Below, one piece after another: positions 47,679 to 57,064 of a stretch of DNA of 64,000 bases. The stretch spans positions 3,543,946 through 3,607,945 of the forward strand of contig NZ_OY780936.1 in the NCBI RefSeq assembly GCF_963675905.1. Direction: 5' to 3'. The first letter of the stretch is position 1. The number at the start of each line of letters is the position of its first letter. The notes beneath the pieces were generated by a model. That model had not been told where the DNA came from. It did no database searches and saw nothing but the letters and a program-made list of their open reading frames with translations. A program made the translations under genes and the position numbers. The stretch comes from an uncultured Bacteroides sp. (lineage in GTDB: Bacteria; Bacteroidota; Bacteroidia; Bacteroidales; Bacteroidaceae).

Positions 47679-48065
47679 CTACATTCCGCATGCTCTTTTA
47701 AGCGTATCAATCTGAGATTTCCACAGTTCGAACTGATCATCTTTCTCCTCTGAGTCAACGAAATCAGTAATTTCCAGTACGTAGTCACTTGTTAGTTCAT
47801 TAAAGTTCATTTTAAACTCAAAATAGCTTTTTTCATCTTCATCATCCAACCAATGGAATCTAACGAAAGAATTAATTCTTGTTCCAATCAACTCGGCTTT
47901 TCTGACTTCTGATTTCCCCCAACAAAAAGTGAATGTTTTATCTTTCATTTGAACTTTATCGGCAAACCAGTCTTCCAGGCCGATGGGAGTGCTTATTGCA
48001 TTCCATATAATGCTTCGTGATGATGCGTTTAAAAGATATTCTATATGAATCTTTTCTTTTTTCAT
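47679..48065 (-). CDS. START/AHSA1-like domain protein
   Basis: A 128-residue cytosolic protein fitting the helix-grip fold (IEYLLNASSRSIIWNAISTPIGLEDWFADKV, FCWGKSEVRKAELIG, YFEFKMNFNELTSDYVLEITDF). Many Bacteroides genomes have this gene near lptF/G. A ligand is expected but unknown. Its start is just downstream of the tRNA promoter region on the other strand. Confidence 0.8.
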   Translation of the reverse strand: MKKEKIHIEYLLNASSRSIIWNAISTPIGLEDWFADKVQMKDKTFTFCWGKSEVRKAELIGTRINSFVRFHWLDDEDEKSYFEFKMNFNELTSDYVLEITDFVDSEEKDDQFELWKSQIDTLKRACGM

Positions 48066-48205
48066 AGTGCTTGCGTTTTCTGTGCGCCAAGATAAAGACT
48101 TTTTTTGAAATTTGAAGTATATGACACTGAATTATACGTTTTTTCTCTTGTTTTTAAATAAAAGCACTCTTTTTTGAAGCAAAATTGAAAAAAGTATGGC
48201 AAAAT

Positions 48206-48236
48206 TTTGCATGTTTCAAAGATTTCTATACCTTTG
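48206..48236 (+). promoter_or_regulatory. canonical promoter of the tRNA gene
   Basis: TTTG (48206-48209), 19-base spacer, TACCTTTG (48229-48236), 17 bases before the tRNA. Confidence 0.8.
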
Positions 48237-48253
48237 CACCGCATTTAAGAAAT

Positions 48254-48327
48254 GGCGGGATAGCTCAGCCGGTTAGAGCGCATGATTCATAATCATGAGG
48301 TCCCCAGTTCAATCCTGGGTCCCGCTA
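48254..48327 (+). tRNA. tRNA-Met (CAT)
   Basis: A 74-nt cloverleaf: acceptor GGCGGGA/TCCCGCT with one G-U, D arm GCTC/GAGC, anticodon stem CATGA/TCATG with loop TTCATAA (anticodon CAT at 48288-48290), and T arm CCCAG/CTGGG. No CCA is encoded. The sequence fits elongator Met better than initiator, which would show a mismatched first pair and GGG-CCC in the anticodon stem; tRNA-Ile2 with a lysidine-modified CAT cannot be fully excluded. Confidence 0.93.
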
Positions 48328-48470
48328 CATTTTAAGAATAAGGCATTTGTAGGGCTTCCACCTATGGGTGCCTTTTCTTATTTCTAAAGCGTAAATTGGG
48401 TTGACGATTTTTAGTTTACTGAAACTCTGGATTCGATCTATAGTTTTTTGAATTAGAGCCTATTTTAAAA

Positions 48471-48516
48471 AAGAAACCTCCATAAAGTTGATTAAACTGC
48501 TTTATGGAGGTTTCTT
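48471..48516. terminator. terminator hairpin downstream of GH28
   Basis: AAGAAACCTCCATAAAG pairs exactly (17 bp) with CTTTATGGAGGTTTCTT; T-rich on both strands, so probably bidirectional. Confidence 0.9.
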
Positions 48517-48519
48517 TTA

Positions 48520-49851
48520 TTAATTGTTTTTAATCTTCACGTTGTTTACAATAACGTTCTTCAAGATAAATGGTTTTATAGCATTCTGGTTTATTTTGCC
48601 ATCCTTCGCTTTTATGTTCAGATTCTCAAAAGTAAAATTTGTGAGTTTGTATTTATCAGACTCTTTCACATTAAAGAAAACTTCGCATTCTAAGTCGATA
48701 TTTCGCATTGTTACATTAGCTGAATAGGATAGAGGCATATCTTTTCTGTCTTTCAGATCGAAGAATTGACTCCATGGTTTTATGAAAAGGAAGCTGTTGG
48801 CATTACCTTTAATATCTTCCACTCGGATATATTCATATTTTTGAGGAGTATCGGGACGCATCTTGAGCCATAACAAGCGATTTGCTTTGTCCGCAGTGCA
48901 GCGGCGGAGGATTATATTTCGGTCGTGTATGGATTCACTGCCGCAAGTGAGTGCGCTATGGCAGAAGCCGTATGTGCAATCTTCTATTATGATATTTGTA
49001 TTACTTCCGTTGGTTGAGTCCTTATCAGCCCAGGTTCCTTTCCCGCCTTTAAGTGCAATACCGTCATCGTTTGCAGAGATAAAGCAATTCTTAACCAGGA
49101 AATTGTTGCAGGCGTCTATGTCTATACCATCTGTACTAGGTGCTTTGACTGGCTTTGCGGGTGAAAATATATATAGATTAAGCATCTTTACATTGTTGCA
49201 TCTGTAAAAATGTGTTGTCCAAAAGGGGGAATTAATAAGATGAATCCCCGAGATTTGTACATCGTTGCTATTTGATACGTAAAGTAATCGAGGACGTAGT
49301 TCGTCCATGTTGGTGCATTTACTGTTAACGGCACGGCGTTTCCAGAAAGATTTCCAATATCGCATACCATTTCCGTTAAGTGTTCCTTCGCCCGATATTG
49401 TGAAACCGTCCACATGGTCGGCATTTACCAAGGCAGGGAAATATTTTAGAGTCTGTCCCTCCATGCGTGTTTCAATAATAGGGAAATTGCTTATGTCATC
49501 GCTACCTTTTAGTACAGCATTCTTTTCTAGATATAGATGTGTTTTAGGTTTGAAAAAGATAGAACTGCTTAGAAAAGTTCCTTGCGGGATTACTATTACG
49601 CCACCACCGTTTTGTTCTGCCCGGTCGATAACAGCTTGTATTTTTTCTGTTTGCAGAATTGTGCTGTCATTTATAACTCCGTAATCGGTAATCCGGTATA
49701 TCTTTCCTAAGGTATTAATATTAGCTACTTCGTTTTTTCTAAACCAGTCGGGAATAATTGTTCCATCAGGAAACTTTTCTTGAGAGAATACTTGTGTGCT
49801 AATAAAAATGGTAAATAAAAAGATTATAGATTTGATGTTTTTTTTGTTCAT
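48520..49851 (-). CDS. GH28 family glycoside hydrolase (polygalacturonase-like)
   Basis: A 443-residue exported beta-helix enzyme. The signal peptide ends at STQVFSQ. Helix coils carry the GH28 motifs in slightly altered form: STDGIDIDACNNF (NTD), ISANDDGIALKGGKG (DD), CHSALTCGSE (GHG reduced to CHS) and LWLKMRPD (RIK). The aspartates needed for inversion are therefore present. It probably acts on pectic or rhamnogalacturonan substrates. It is monocistronic between two hairpins, with no SusC/D-type genes nearby. Confidence 0.85.
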   Translation of the reverse strand: MNKKNIKSIIFLFTIFISTQVFSQEKFPDGTIIPDWFRKNEVANINTLGKIYRITDYGVINDSTILQTEKIQAVIDRAEQNGGGVIVIPQGTFLSSSIFFKPKTHLYLEKNAVLKGSDDISNFPIIETRMEGQTLKYFPALVNADHVDGFTISGEGTLNGNGMRYWKSFWKRRAVNSKCTNMDELRPRLLYVSNSNDVQISGIHLINSPFWTTHFYRCNNVKMLNLYIFSPAKPVKAPSTDGIDIDACNNFLVKNCFISANDDGIALKGGKGTWADKDSTNGSNTNIIIEDCTYGFCHSALTCGSESIHDRNIILRRCTADKANRLLWLKMRPDTPQKYEYIRVEDIKGNANSFLFIKPWSQFFDLKDRKDMPLSYSANVTMRNIDLECEVFFNVKESDKYKLTNFTFENLNIKAKDGKINQNAIKPFILKNVIVNNVKIKNN

Positions 49852-49888
49852 TTTGATCTTTTTAGGGTGTTTGTTGATGAATTATAAG

Positions 49889-49920
49889 CAAATATATTTC
49901 GTTTTTTGTTTATATGCAAA
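49889..49920 (-). promoter_or_regulatory. canonical promoter of the GH28 gene
   Basis: Minus strand TTTG (49917-49920), 20-base spacer, TATATTTG (49889-49896). Confidence 0.78.
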
Positions 49921-50124
49921 TTAAGTCTTCATCCTAATTATTTATTTAGTTACAGGATGCTGTGTTGAATTGATTTTTTAGTTGAACTTATGTGGGTTAT
50001 TCAAATTATCTGTTATTAAATTTGCTATTTTCTTCGGGCGATTTGCAAAAAAGATATTATTTTCGCAGCTTTATAATCAGGCAAAGCTCTATTTCTGTAA
50101 ATCTATAAATAATCACTTCGTAAT

Positions 50125-50802
50125 ATGATTGGAACTATCGTAAATACAGCTGCAGTTGTTGCAGGCGGAACTATTGGACTATTACTGAAAAAAAATATGC
50201 CTGAGCGGGTTACTTCCATTTATTTTCAGGCAGTTGGATTGTTTACGCTGGCTATAGGCATTACTATGGTAGTTAAGATGGAAGATATCTTGATAATAGT
50301 GGGAAGTTTAGCTATTGGTTCGTTACTGGGTGAGTGGATAAACGTAGAGAAAAGTGCAGAACAGATGAGTGGTGTTCTGAAAAGGAAGTTTCGTATTGGA
50401 AGCGATAAGTTTTCTGAAGGGCTGATAACTGCATTCTTATTGTTTTGTATAGGATCGATGACTGTGCTGGGGGCTATTCAGGAAGGCACGGGAGGTTCTT
50501 CCGACTTGTTATTTACTAAATCGTTGATGGATTTCTTTTCGGCAATGTTACTTGCGTCAGCTTTTGGAATTGGAGTTATTGCTGCAGCTGTTCCGTTGTT
50601 GATTTTTCAAGGCACGTTAACTTTGCTGGCGATGTATGCCGGTTCTTTATTTACTCCGCAAATTATTCTTGGGCTAACAAGCGTAGGCGGAATTATGTTG
50701 ATGGGACTAGGTATAAATATATTAGAAATAAAAAAACTACGCATAATGAATATGTTACCCGCACTTGTAATAGTTGTGTTAATGCTTTGGCTATTTAAAT
50801 AA
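50125..50802 (+). CDS. DUF554 family membrane protein
   Basis: A 225-residue integral membrane protein of about six helices. IGTIVNTAAVVAGGTIGLLLKKNMPERV at the start, LSIGSLLGEWINVEKS-like early loops, and LLFCIGSMTVLGAIQEG in the middle are the DUF554 pattern. Related YdfK proteins are poorly characterised. The palindrome array at 50804 begins right after its stop codon. Confidence 0.88.
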   Translation: MIGTIVNTAAVVAGGTIGLLLKKNMPERVTSIYFQAVGLFTLAIGITMVVKMEDILIIVGSLAIGSLLGEWINVEKSAEQMSGVLKRKFRIGSDKFSEGLITAFLLFCIGSMTVLGAIQEGTGGSSDLLFTKSLMDFFSAMLLASAFGIGVIAAAVPLLIFQGTLTLLAMYAGSLFTPQIILGLTSVGGIMLMGLGINILEIKKLRIMNMLPALVIVVLMLWLFK

Positions 50803-51187
50803 ATTTATTCACCAATAAAAATTATTTATTGGCGAATGCTTGGAATTTATTGGCCAATAATTTTAAGTGATTGCCCAATCATTTCATTTTTATAATTTTA
50901 TGGGCTATAAGATAAAACCTGTTGGTGAGCTTTTGTTCGTTTATAGATTCTTGTTTTAGTGTAAAAGATGGTAACTGATGTTTAAGAAAACTAAAATTAA
51001 TGAGATCCTTGAAATCTGCTTTTTGTATTTCCCTTTGTGAACCCAGGCTTGAAAATCTCTTTAGTTGGGCGTTTTTTTATACCTTAAAATCTTATTGCAG
51101 GATATTCTTTTTTTTAGTTCATTAAAAAAACTGTGAAAATATTCATAAAACCAGCCGATTTTATATGTGGCATAAAACAATAATTTG
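50803..51187. other. non-coding stretch between DUF554 gene and purH
   Basis: About 385 bases without a gene. It contains the palindrome array at its left end; the rest is AT-rich with no further structure recognised. Confidence 0.6.
50804..50881. repeat. phased palindrome array B (4 units, 21 bp period)
   Basis: Units are TTTATT-CACC-AATAAA (50804-50819), TTTATT-GGCG-AATGCT (50825-50840), TTTATT-GGCC-AATAAT (50846-50861) and TGATT-GCCC-AATCA (50868-50881). Centres are 50811.5, 50832.5, 50853.5 and 50874.5, so the period is exactly 21 bp. It matches array A (6355-6436) in core, spacing and unit number. It starts just after a stop codon and lies more than 300 bp ahead of the purH promoter. 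Confidence 0.72.
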
Positions 51188-51195
51188 TACCTTTG
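51188..51195 (+). promoter_or_regulatory. -7 element for the purH-mre operon
   Basis: TACCTTTG, 28 bases before the ATG. No good -33 element seen. Confidence 0.6.
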
Positions 51196-51223
51196 CGCAT
51201 TGAAACACCTAATATGCAACTAA

Positions 51224-52747
51224 ATGTCTGAAACAAAAAAAATTAAAACCGCTCTCGTGTCGGTTTACCATAAGGAAGGATTGGATGATTTAATCATCAA
51301 ACTCCACGAGGAAGGAGTAGAATTTCTGTCTACAGGAGGTACACGTCAGTTTATTGAATCTCTAGGTTTCCCTTGTAAGGCTGTAGAAGACCTTACTACT
51401 TACCCATCAATTTTAGGCGGCAGAGTGAAGACTCTCCATCCAAAAGTATTTGGAGGTATTTTATGCCGTAGAGAGGTAGAACAAGATCTTCAACAAATAG
51501 AAAAATACGAAATTCCAGAAATAGATTTAGTCATTGTTGACTTATATCCATTCGAAGCAACTGTAGCTTCGGGAGCTGGTGAAGCAGCTATCGTTGAAAA
51601 GATTGACATAGGTGGTATTTCATTAATTCGTGCAGCCGCTAAGAATTATAAAGATGTTGTTATTGTAGCTTCTCAGACTCAATATAAACCATTGGCAGAT
51701 ATGTTGATGGAACATGGAGCAACCAGTACAATTGAAGAGCGTCGTTGGTTTGCTAAAGAAGCTTTTGCCGTTTCTTCACACTACGATTCTGCTATCTTTA
51801 ACTATTTTGATGGAGAAGATTGTTCAGGATTCCGTTGTTCAGTAAACGAGCAGAAGCCACTTAGATATGGCGAAAATCCTCATCAGAAAGGTGTTTTCTT
51901 TGGTGATTTGGATGCAGTTTTTGATCAGATTCACGGAAAAGAAATTTCATATAATAATTTGCTTGATATAAATGCAGCAGTTGATTTGATTGATGAATTC
52001 GATGAAATAACTTTTGCTGTGTTGAAACATAATAATGCATGCGGACTAGCTTCTCGTCCTACTGTGGTAGAGGCTTGGAAAGATGCTTTGGCTGGTGATC
52101 CGGTTTCAGCTTTCGGAGGTGTTCTAATTACAAATTCTGTAATAGACAAAGCAGCCGCAGAAGAAATAACTAAGATTTTCTTTGAAGTTATTATTGCTCC
52201 GGATTATGATGTTGATGCTCTGGAAATATTAACACAAAAGAAAAATCGTATTATATTGGTTCGTAAGGAAACTAAATTCCCAAAGAAACAATTCCGCTCA
52301 TTATTGAACGGTGTATTAGTACAAGATAGAGATTTAAACATAGAAACTTCTTCAGATTTGAAGACTGTAACTGTGAAAACTCCAACTGAACAAGAAATTG
52401 AAGATATGCTGTTCGCTAATAAAATAGTGAAGAACAGTAAATCTAATTCTATTGTTCTGGCTAAAGGAAAACAATTATGTGCAAGCGGTGTCGGTCAGAC
52501 ATCTCGTGTTGATGCCTTGAAACAAGCAATCGAAAAAGCTGATGCTTTTGGATTTGATTTACAAGGTGCAGTGATGGCAAGTGATGCATTCTTCCCATTC
52601 CCTGATTGTGTTGAGATTGCACATAAAGCAGGTGTAACTTCTGTAATCCAGCCTGGAGGTTCTGTTAGAGATCAAGAATCTTTTGATTATTGTAATGAGA
52701 ATGGTGTAGCAATGGTTACAACCGGAATCAGACACTTTAAACATTAA
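51224..52747 (+). CDS. purH: bifunctional AICAR formyltransferase / IMP cyclohydrolase
   Basis: Last two steps of purine synthesis in one 507-residue protein. The N-terminal MGS-like IMP cyclohydrolase contains LISTGGT-type FLSTGGTRQFIE, GRVKTLHPKVFGGIL and VVDLYPF; the C-terminal formyltransferase contains LRYGENPHQKG, KHNNACGLASR, DPVSAFGGV, and SDAFFPFPD. It lies 6 bases before mreB, so nucleotide synthesis and cell-shape genes are transcribed together. Confidence 0.97.
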   Translation: MSETKKIKTALVSVYHKEGLDDLIIKLHEEGVEFLSTGGTRQFIESLGFPCKAVEDLTTYPSILGGRVKTLHPKVFGGILCRREVEQDLQQIEKYEIPEIDLVIVDLYPFEATVASGAGEAAIVEKIDIGGISLIRAAAKNYKDVVIVASQTQYKPLADMLMEHGATSTIEERRWFAKEAFAVSSHYDSAIFNYFDGEDCSGFRCSVNEQKPLRYGENPHQKGVFFGDLDAVFDQIHGKEISYNNLLDINAAVDLIDEFDEITFAVLKHNNACGLASRPTVVEAWKDALAGDPVSAFGGVLITNSVIDKAAAEEITKIFFEVIIAPDYDVDALEILTQKKNRIILVRKETKFPKKQFRSLLNGVLVQDRDLNIETSSDLKTVTVKTPTEQEIEDMLFANKIVKNSKSNSIVLAKGKQLCASGVGQTSRVDALKQAIEKADAFGFDLQGAVMASDAFFPFPDCVEIAHKAGVTSVIQPGGSVRDQESFDYCNENGVAMVTTGIRHFKH

Positions 52748-52753
52748 TAAAAA

Positions 52754-53773
52754 ATGGGATTATTTTCTTTCACTCAAGAAATAGCGATGGACTTGGGTAC
52801 TGCCAATACCATCATCATCAGCAACGGTAAGATTGTAGTTGATGAGCCATCTGTAGTTGCTTTAGACAGACGTACAGATAAAATGATTGCTGTAGGTGAA
52901 AAAGCACGCCAGATGCATGGCAAAACACATGAAAATATCAGAACTATCCGTCCTCTTCGTGACGGTGTGATTGCTGACTTCTATGCATGTGAACAAATGA
53001 TGAGAGGTATGATTAAGATGATGAATACACATAAAAGACTCTTCTCTCCTTCATTGAGAATGGTTATTTGTGTTCCATCCGGAAGTACCGAAGTTGAATT
53101 GCGTGCTGTGCGTGACTCTGCAGAACATGCAGGAGGTCGCGATGTTTATTTGATTTTTGAACCAATGGCTGCGGCTATTGGTATTGGCATAGATGTTGAA
53201 GCTCCGGAAGGAAATATGATTGTTGATATAGGTGGAGGTTCTACTGAAATTGCAGTTATTTCATTAGGCGGTATTGTCTCTAACAAGTCCATTCGTATTG
53301 CCGGCGATGATCTTACATCTGATATCCAGGAATATATGGGCCGTCAGCACAATCTGAAGGTTGGTGAACGCACTGCCGAACAAATAAAGATCCATGTAGG
53401 AGCTGCATTGACAGAACTCGAAGATGCACCGGAAGATTATATTGTTCACGGACCTAACAGAATGACTGCTCTTCCTATGGAAGTACCTGTGTGCTACCAG
53501 GAAGTAGCTCATTGTTTGGAAAAATCCATTGCTAAAATGGAAACAGCTATTCTTAGTGCTTTGGAACAAACACCGCCTGAACTATATGCTGATATTGTTC
53601 ACAACGGTATCTATTTAGCTGGTGGAGGTGCTCTGTTGAGAGGACTGGATAAACGTTTAACAGATAAAATTAATATACCTTTCCATATAGCTGAAGATCC
53701 TCTTCATGCTGTAGCAAAAGGAACAGGAGTAGCATTGAAGAATGTAGATAAATTCTCATTCTTGATGCGATAA
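52754..53773 (+). CDS. mreB: rod-shape-determining actin homologue MreB
   Basis: A 339-residue actin-fold ATPase that organises lateral wall synthesis. MDLGTANTIIISNGKIVVDEPSVVA, VGEKARQMHGKTHENI, EPMAAAIGIGIDV, VDIGGGSTEIAVISLGG and LAGGGALLRGLDKRL cover the phosphate loops. It heads the mreB-mreC-mreD-PBP2-rodA cluster, though a hairpin at 53783 follows it, so downstream levels may be reduced. Confidence 0.97.
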   Translation: MGLFSFTQEIAMDLGTANTIIISNGKIVVDEPSVVALDRRTDKMIAVGEKARQMHGKTHENIRTIRPLRDGVIADFYACEQMMRGMIKMMNTHKRLFSPSLRMVICVPSGSTEVELRAVRDSAEHAGGRDVYLIFEPMAAAIGIGIDVEAPEGNMIVDIGGGSTEIAVISLGGIVSNKSIRIAGDDLTSDIQEYMGRQHNLKVGERTAEQIKIHVGAALTELEDAPEDYIVHGPNRMTALPMEVPVCYQEVAHCLEKSIAKMETAILSALEQTPPELYADIVHNGIYLAGGGALLRGLDKRLTDKINIPFHIAEDPLHAVAKGTGVALKNVDKFSFLMR

Positions 53774-53782
53774 ATATAATAT

Positions 53783-53841
53783 GCCGATGTGCAGATATAC
53801 GGATCTACTATATTTTTAGATCTGAATATCCGCATATCGGC
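53783..53841 (+). other. long imperfect hairpin between mreB and mreC
   Basis: Arms 53783-53807 and 53817-53841 match over 25 positions with several wobbles or mismatches, separated by a 9-base loop. No T-run follows, so it may be a processing site or attenuator rather than a terminator. Confidence 0.6.
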
Positions 53842-53862
53842 TAGTTACTACTTTGGAATTAT

Positions 53863-54714
53863 ATGCGGAACCTACTAAACTTCCTTATTAAATATAACTA
53901 CTGGTTTCTTTTCTTTCTGCTAGAGATTATCAGTTTTACTTTATTGTTTCGCTTTAATCACTATCAGAAAAGCTCTTTCTTTACATCCAGTAACGCTGTT
54001 GCTGGTGAAATATACAAGATAAAAGGAGATGTAACTTCATATTTCTATCTTAAAGAAGCAAATGAAGATTTGCTGGATCGTAACATGCTGCTCGAACAAC
54101 AACTTGCTAATTTAAGGAAGGAATTACAAGGGCGTGGTGTGGATTCTTTGGAAGTTGATGGAATGAACAACCTGGTAGCCAAGAATTCTCATTTAATAAA
54201 AGCTAATGTTATTAATAGCTCATTAATTAAAGCCGATAACTATATAACTTTGGATAAGGGATCTAATGATGGCGTTCATAGTGAAATGGGAGTTATTGAC
54301 AGAAATGGAGTAGTTGGAATTGTGTATATGACAACGCCTAAATATTCTGTTGTTATATCTATGTTGAATACAAAATGCCGGATTGGTTGTAAGATATTAG
54401 GCAGTGGCTATTTTGGTACAATAAAGTGGGAGGGAAGAGATTCCCGTTATGCATATTTAGATGATCTACCCAGACATGCAAAATTTGGTCTCGGTGATAC
54501 TATTGTCACAAGTGGTTACTCGGATGTTTTTCCGGCAGGAATTATGGTTGGAACTGTTGATCATATAGGTAATTCAAAAGATGGACTTTCTTATCAGCTG
54601 AAAGTTCGTTTAGCAACAGATTTTGGCAAACTTAATAGTGTGAGAGTTTTGCCTAAAACAACACAAATGGAACAAAAACTTCTTGAAGAATCGGCAAACA
54701 AGCAGGAACAATGA
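53863..54714 (+). CDS. mreC: rod-shape-determining protein MreC
   Basis: A 283-residue bitopic protein with one N-terminal helix (residues ~13-31), a coiled-coil segment (residues ~60-90, NEDLLDRNMLLEQQLANLRKEL) and a periplasmic double beta-barrel (VINSSLIKADNYITLDKGSNDGV, GVVGIVYMTTPKYSVVISML). It bridges MreB and the PBPs. The stop overlaps mreD (ATGA). Confidence 0.94.
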   Translation: MRNLLNFLIKYNYWFLFFLLEIISFTLLFRFNHYQKSSFFTSSNAVAGEIYKIKGDVTSYFYLKEANEDLLDRNMLLEQQLANLRKELQGRGVDSLEVDGMNNLVAKNSHLIKANVINSSLIKADNYITLDKGSNDGVHSEMGVIDRNGVVGIVYMTTPKYSVVISMLNTKCRIGCKILGSGYFGTIKWEGRDSRYAYLDDLPRHAKFGLGDTIVTSGYSDVFPAGIMVGTVDHIGNSKDGLSYQLKVRLATDFGKLNSVRVLPKTTQMEQKLLEESANKQEQ

Positions 54715-55208
54715 TAATAACATATTTAAGGCGGATAAAGTGGTTTATAGCACTTGTTTTAATTCAGGTATTGGTGCTTAATAATGTGCATATTGCAGGA
54801 TTTGCTACTCCATTTATTTATATATATCTGATATTAAAGATGTCTTCTGGAACTTCCAGAAGTGAGATGATGTTATGGGGATTCTTTCTCGGGCTGACAA
54901 TTGATATATTTTCAGATACTCCGGGAATGAATGCTGCAGCAACAACTTTTATAGCTTTTATTCGTCCGCTTTTCTTGCGTCTTTTCTCAATGCGAGATAG
55001 TACAGATGAGTATGTTCCTGCAATAAAAGCTGTTGGAATCTCTCCTTTTATAAAGTATGTAATATTGTGTGTTTTACTCCATCATGCTGCATTATTGATG
55101 ATTGAATCTTTCTCTTTATTCGATCTGAGCACTTTGCTGATAAAAATAGGAACTAGTACGGTAGTTACTGTTTTATGTATAATGGGTATTGAAGGATTAA
55201 GAAAATAA
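54711..55208 (+). CDS. mreD: rod-shape-determining protein MreD
   Basis: A 165-residue, mostly hydrophobic protein with about five helices. Start ATG overlaps the mreC stop as ATGA. PFIYIYLILKMSSGTSRSEMMLWGFFLGLTIDIFSDTPGMNA is the characteristic segment. It completes the MreBCD complex. Confidence 0.88.
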   Translation: MIITYLRRIKWFIALVLIQVLVLNNVHIAGFATPFIYIYLILKMSSGTSRSEMMLWGFFLGLTIDIFSDTPGMNAAATTFIAFIRPLFLRLFSMRDSTDEYVPAIKAVGISPFIKYVILCVLLHHAALLMIESFSLFDLSTLLIKIGTSTVVTVLCIMGIEGLRK

Positions 55209-55210
55209 AC

Positions 55211-57064
55211 GTGGCTAGGGATTATAATTTAGAAAAAAGAAGATATGTTATAGTAGGTATTGCCATTTCGGTTGTGCTTATCTATGTTATACGCCTTTTT
55301 GTTCTTCAGATTATGTCTGATGATTACAAAAAAAATGCAGATAGTAATGCCTTTCTAAATAAGATTCAATATCCTTCAAGAGGTATTATTTACGATCGAA
55401 ATAATAAACTGCTTGTTTATAATCAGCCTGCATATGATGTAACAGTTGTGATTAAAGAGATTGAGCATCTCGATACTCTTGATTTATGCCAGACTTTAAA
55501 TATTACAAAAGAATATTTTATAAAGCGAATGGCTGATATAAAAGACAGATCTAAAAACCCTGGCTATTCTCGTTACACAAATCAGCTGTTTATGGTACAA
55601 CTTTCGGCAGAAGAAAGTAGTGTCTTGCAGGAAAAGTTATTCAAATTTCGTGGATTCTATGTTCAGCAACGTTCTATTCGCCAGTATTCATATAATTCAG
55701 CAGCACATATATTAGGTGATTTAGGTGAGGCATCAATGGCAAATATTGAAGATGACGATTACTATGAACGTGGAGACTATATAGGAAAACAGGGAGTTGA
55801 GAAGTTTTATGAAAAGCAACTACGTGGACATAAGGGAGTTGAAATTCTGCTAAGAGATGCTCATGGACGTATTCAAGGTAAATATTTGAATGGCAAACTG
55901 GATAAGAAACCTATACCTGGAAAAAATCTGAGACTTTCCATTGACATTGAACTACAGAAGTTTGGTGAAAAGCTTATGGGGTCTAAGATTGGAGCTATAG
56001 TAGCTATTGAACCAGAAACTGGGGAAATTCTTTGTCTGGTTTCTACGCCAACATTTAATCCGGCAGATATGGTTGGACGTCAACGAGGAAAAAATCATAT
56101 GGCATTGGAACGAGATCCAAGGAAGCCTCTTTTCAACAGAGCTTTAATGGCTTCTTATCCTCCAGGGTCTACTTTTAAACCAGCGCAGTCATTAATTTTT
56201 CTTCAAGAAAAGATCATTACTCCTTCTACTTCTTTTCCATGCTACCATGGATTTGTAGTACCAGGACTTCGGGTAGGATGTCACTCTCATCCCTCGCCGC
56301 TTCCTTTGGTTCCTGCATTGGCCACTTCCTGTAACTCCTATTTTTGTTGGGGGTTATATAAGATGATAGATAATAAGAAATATCTGAATTCTGATTCGGC
56401 TTTGACTGTATGGAAAGATCATATGGTGTCAATGGGATTTGGATACAAATTGGGTATTGACCTTTCCGGAGAAAAAAGAGGCTTGATTCCTAATGCTAAG
56501 TTTTATGATAAGATATATGGCAAAGGACGTTGGGGAGGTTTACGTATTATCCATACAGCAATCGGACAGGGTGAAATATTGCTCACACCTCTTCAGATAG
56601 CTAATCTGGGAGCTACTATTGCTAATAGAGGACATTTTAGAACTCCTCATGTTGTGAGGAATATTATTGGTGGAAGGTTAGATAGTACTTATCTATACCC
56701 CAAATATACAACAATTGATCCCAAATATTACTCTTATATAATTAAGGGTATGCGTGGAGCAGTTGAACATGGAACTTGTACCAGAGCAAACTATATGCCT
56801 GAAATGGAAGTCTGCGGTAAAACAGGAACAGCTCAGAACAGAGGAAAAGACCACTCTGTTTTTATGGGATTTGCACCTATGAGCAAACCCAAAATCTCCA
56901 TTTGTGTTTATGTTGAGAATGGTGGTTGGGGAGCAACGTATGCAGTTCCTATCGGTGCATTGATGATGGAGCATTATCTCAAAGGGAAGATTGCTCCAGA
57001 AAGAGAAAAGCTAGTTGAAAGTTTAAGTAATGCTGTAATATCTTATGGAGCCCAGACACGTTAG
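55211..57064 (+). CDS. mrdA: penicillin-binding protein 2 (elongation transpeptidase)
   Basis: A 617-residue class B PBP. One N-terminal helix (VIVGIAISVVLIYVIRLFVLQ), then a dimerisation domain (YPSRGIIYDRNNKLL). The transpeptidase has the catalytic Ser320 in GSTFK (SxxK), SCN as the second motif, and KTG with Lys537 in CGKTGTAQN. It begins with GTG at 55211, 2 bases after the mreD stop. The rodA gene overlaps its 3' end by 20 bases. Confidence 0.95.
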   Translation: MARDYNLEKRRYVIVGIAISVVLIYVIRLFVLQIMSDDYKKNADSNAFLNKIQYPSRGIIYDRNNKLLVYNQPAYDVTVVIKEIEHLDTLDLCQTLNITKEYFIKRMADIKDRSKNPGYSRYTNQLFMVQLSAEESSVLQEKLFKFRGFYVQQRSIRQYSYNSAAHILGDLGEASMANIEDDDYYERGDYIGKQGVEKFYEKQLRGHKGVEILLRDAHGRIQGKYLNGKLDKKPIPGKNLRLSIDIELQKFGEKLMGSKIGAIVAIEPETGEILCLVSTPTFNPADMVGRQRGKNHMALERDPRKPLFNRALMASYPPGSTFKPAQSLIFLQEKIITPSTSFPCYHGFVVPGLRVGCHSHPSPLPLVPALATSCNSYFCWGLYKMIDNKKYLNSDSALTVWKDHMVSMGFGYKLGIDLSGEKRGLIPNAKFYDKIYGKGRWGGLRIIHTAIGQGEILLTPLQIANLGATIANRGHFRTPHVVRNIIGGRLDSTYLYPKYTTIDPKYYSYIIKGMRGAVEHGTCTRANYMPEMEVCGKTGTAQNRGKDHSVFMGFAPMSKPKISICVYVENGGWGATYAVPIGALMMEHYLKGKIAPEREKLVESLSNAVISYGAQTR

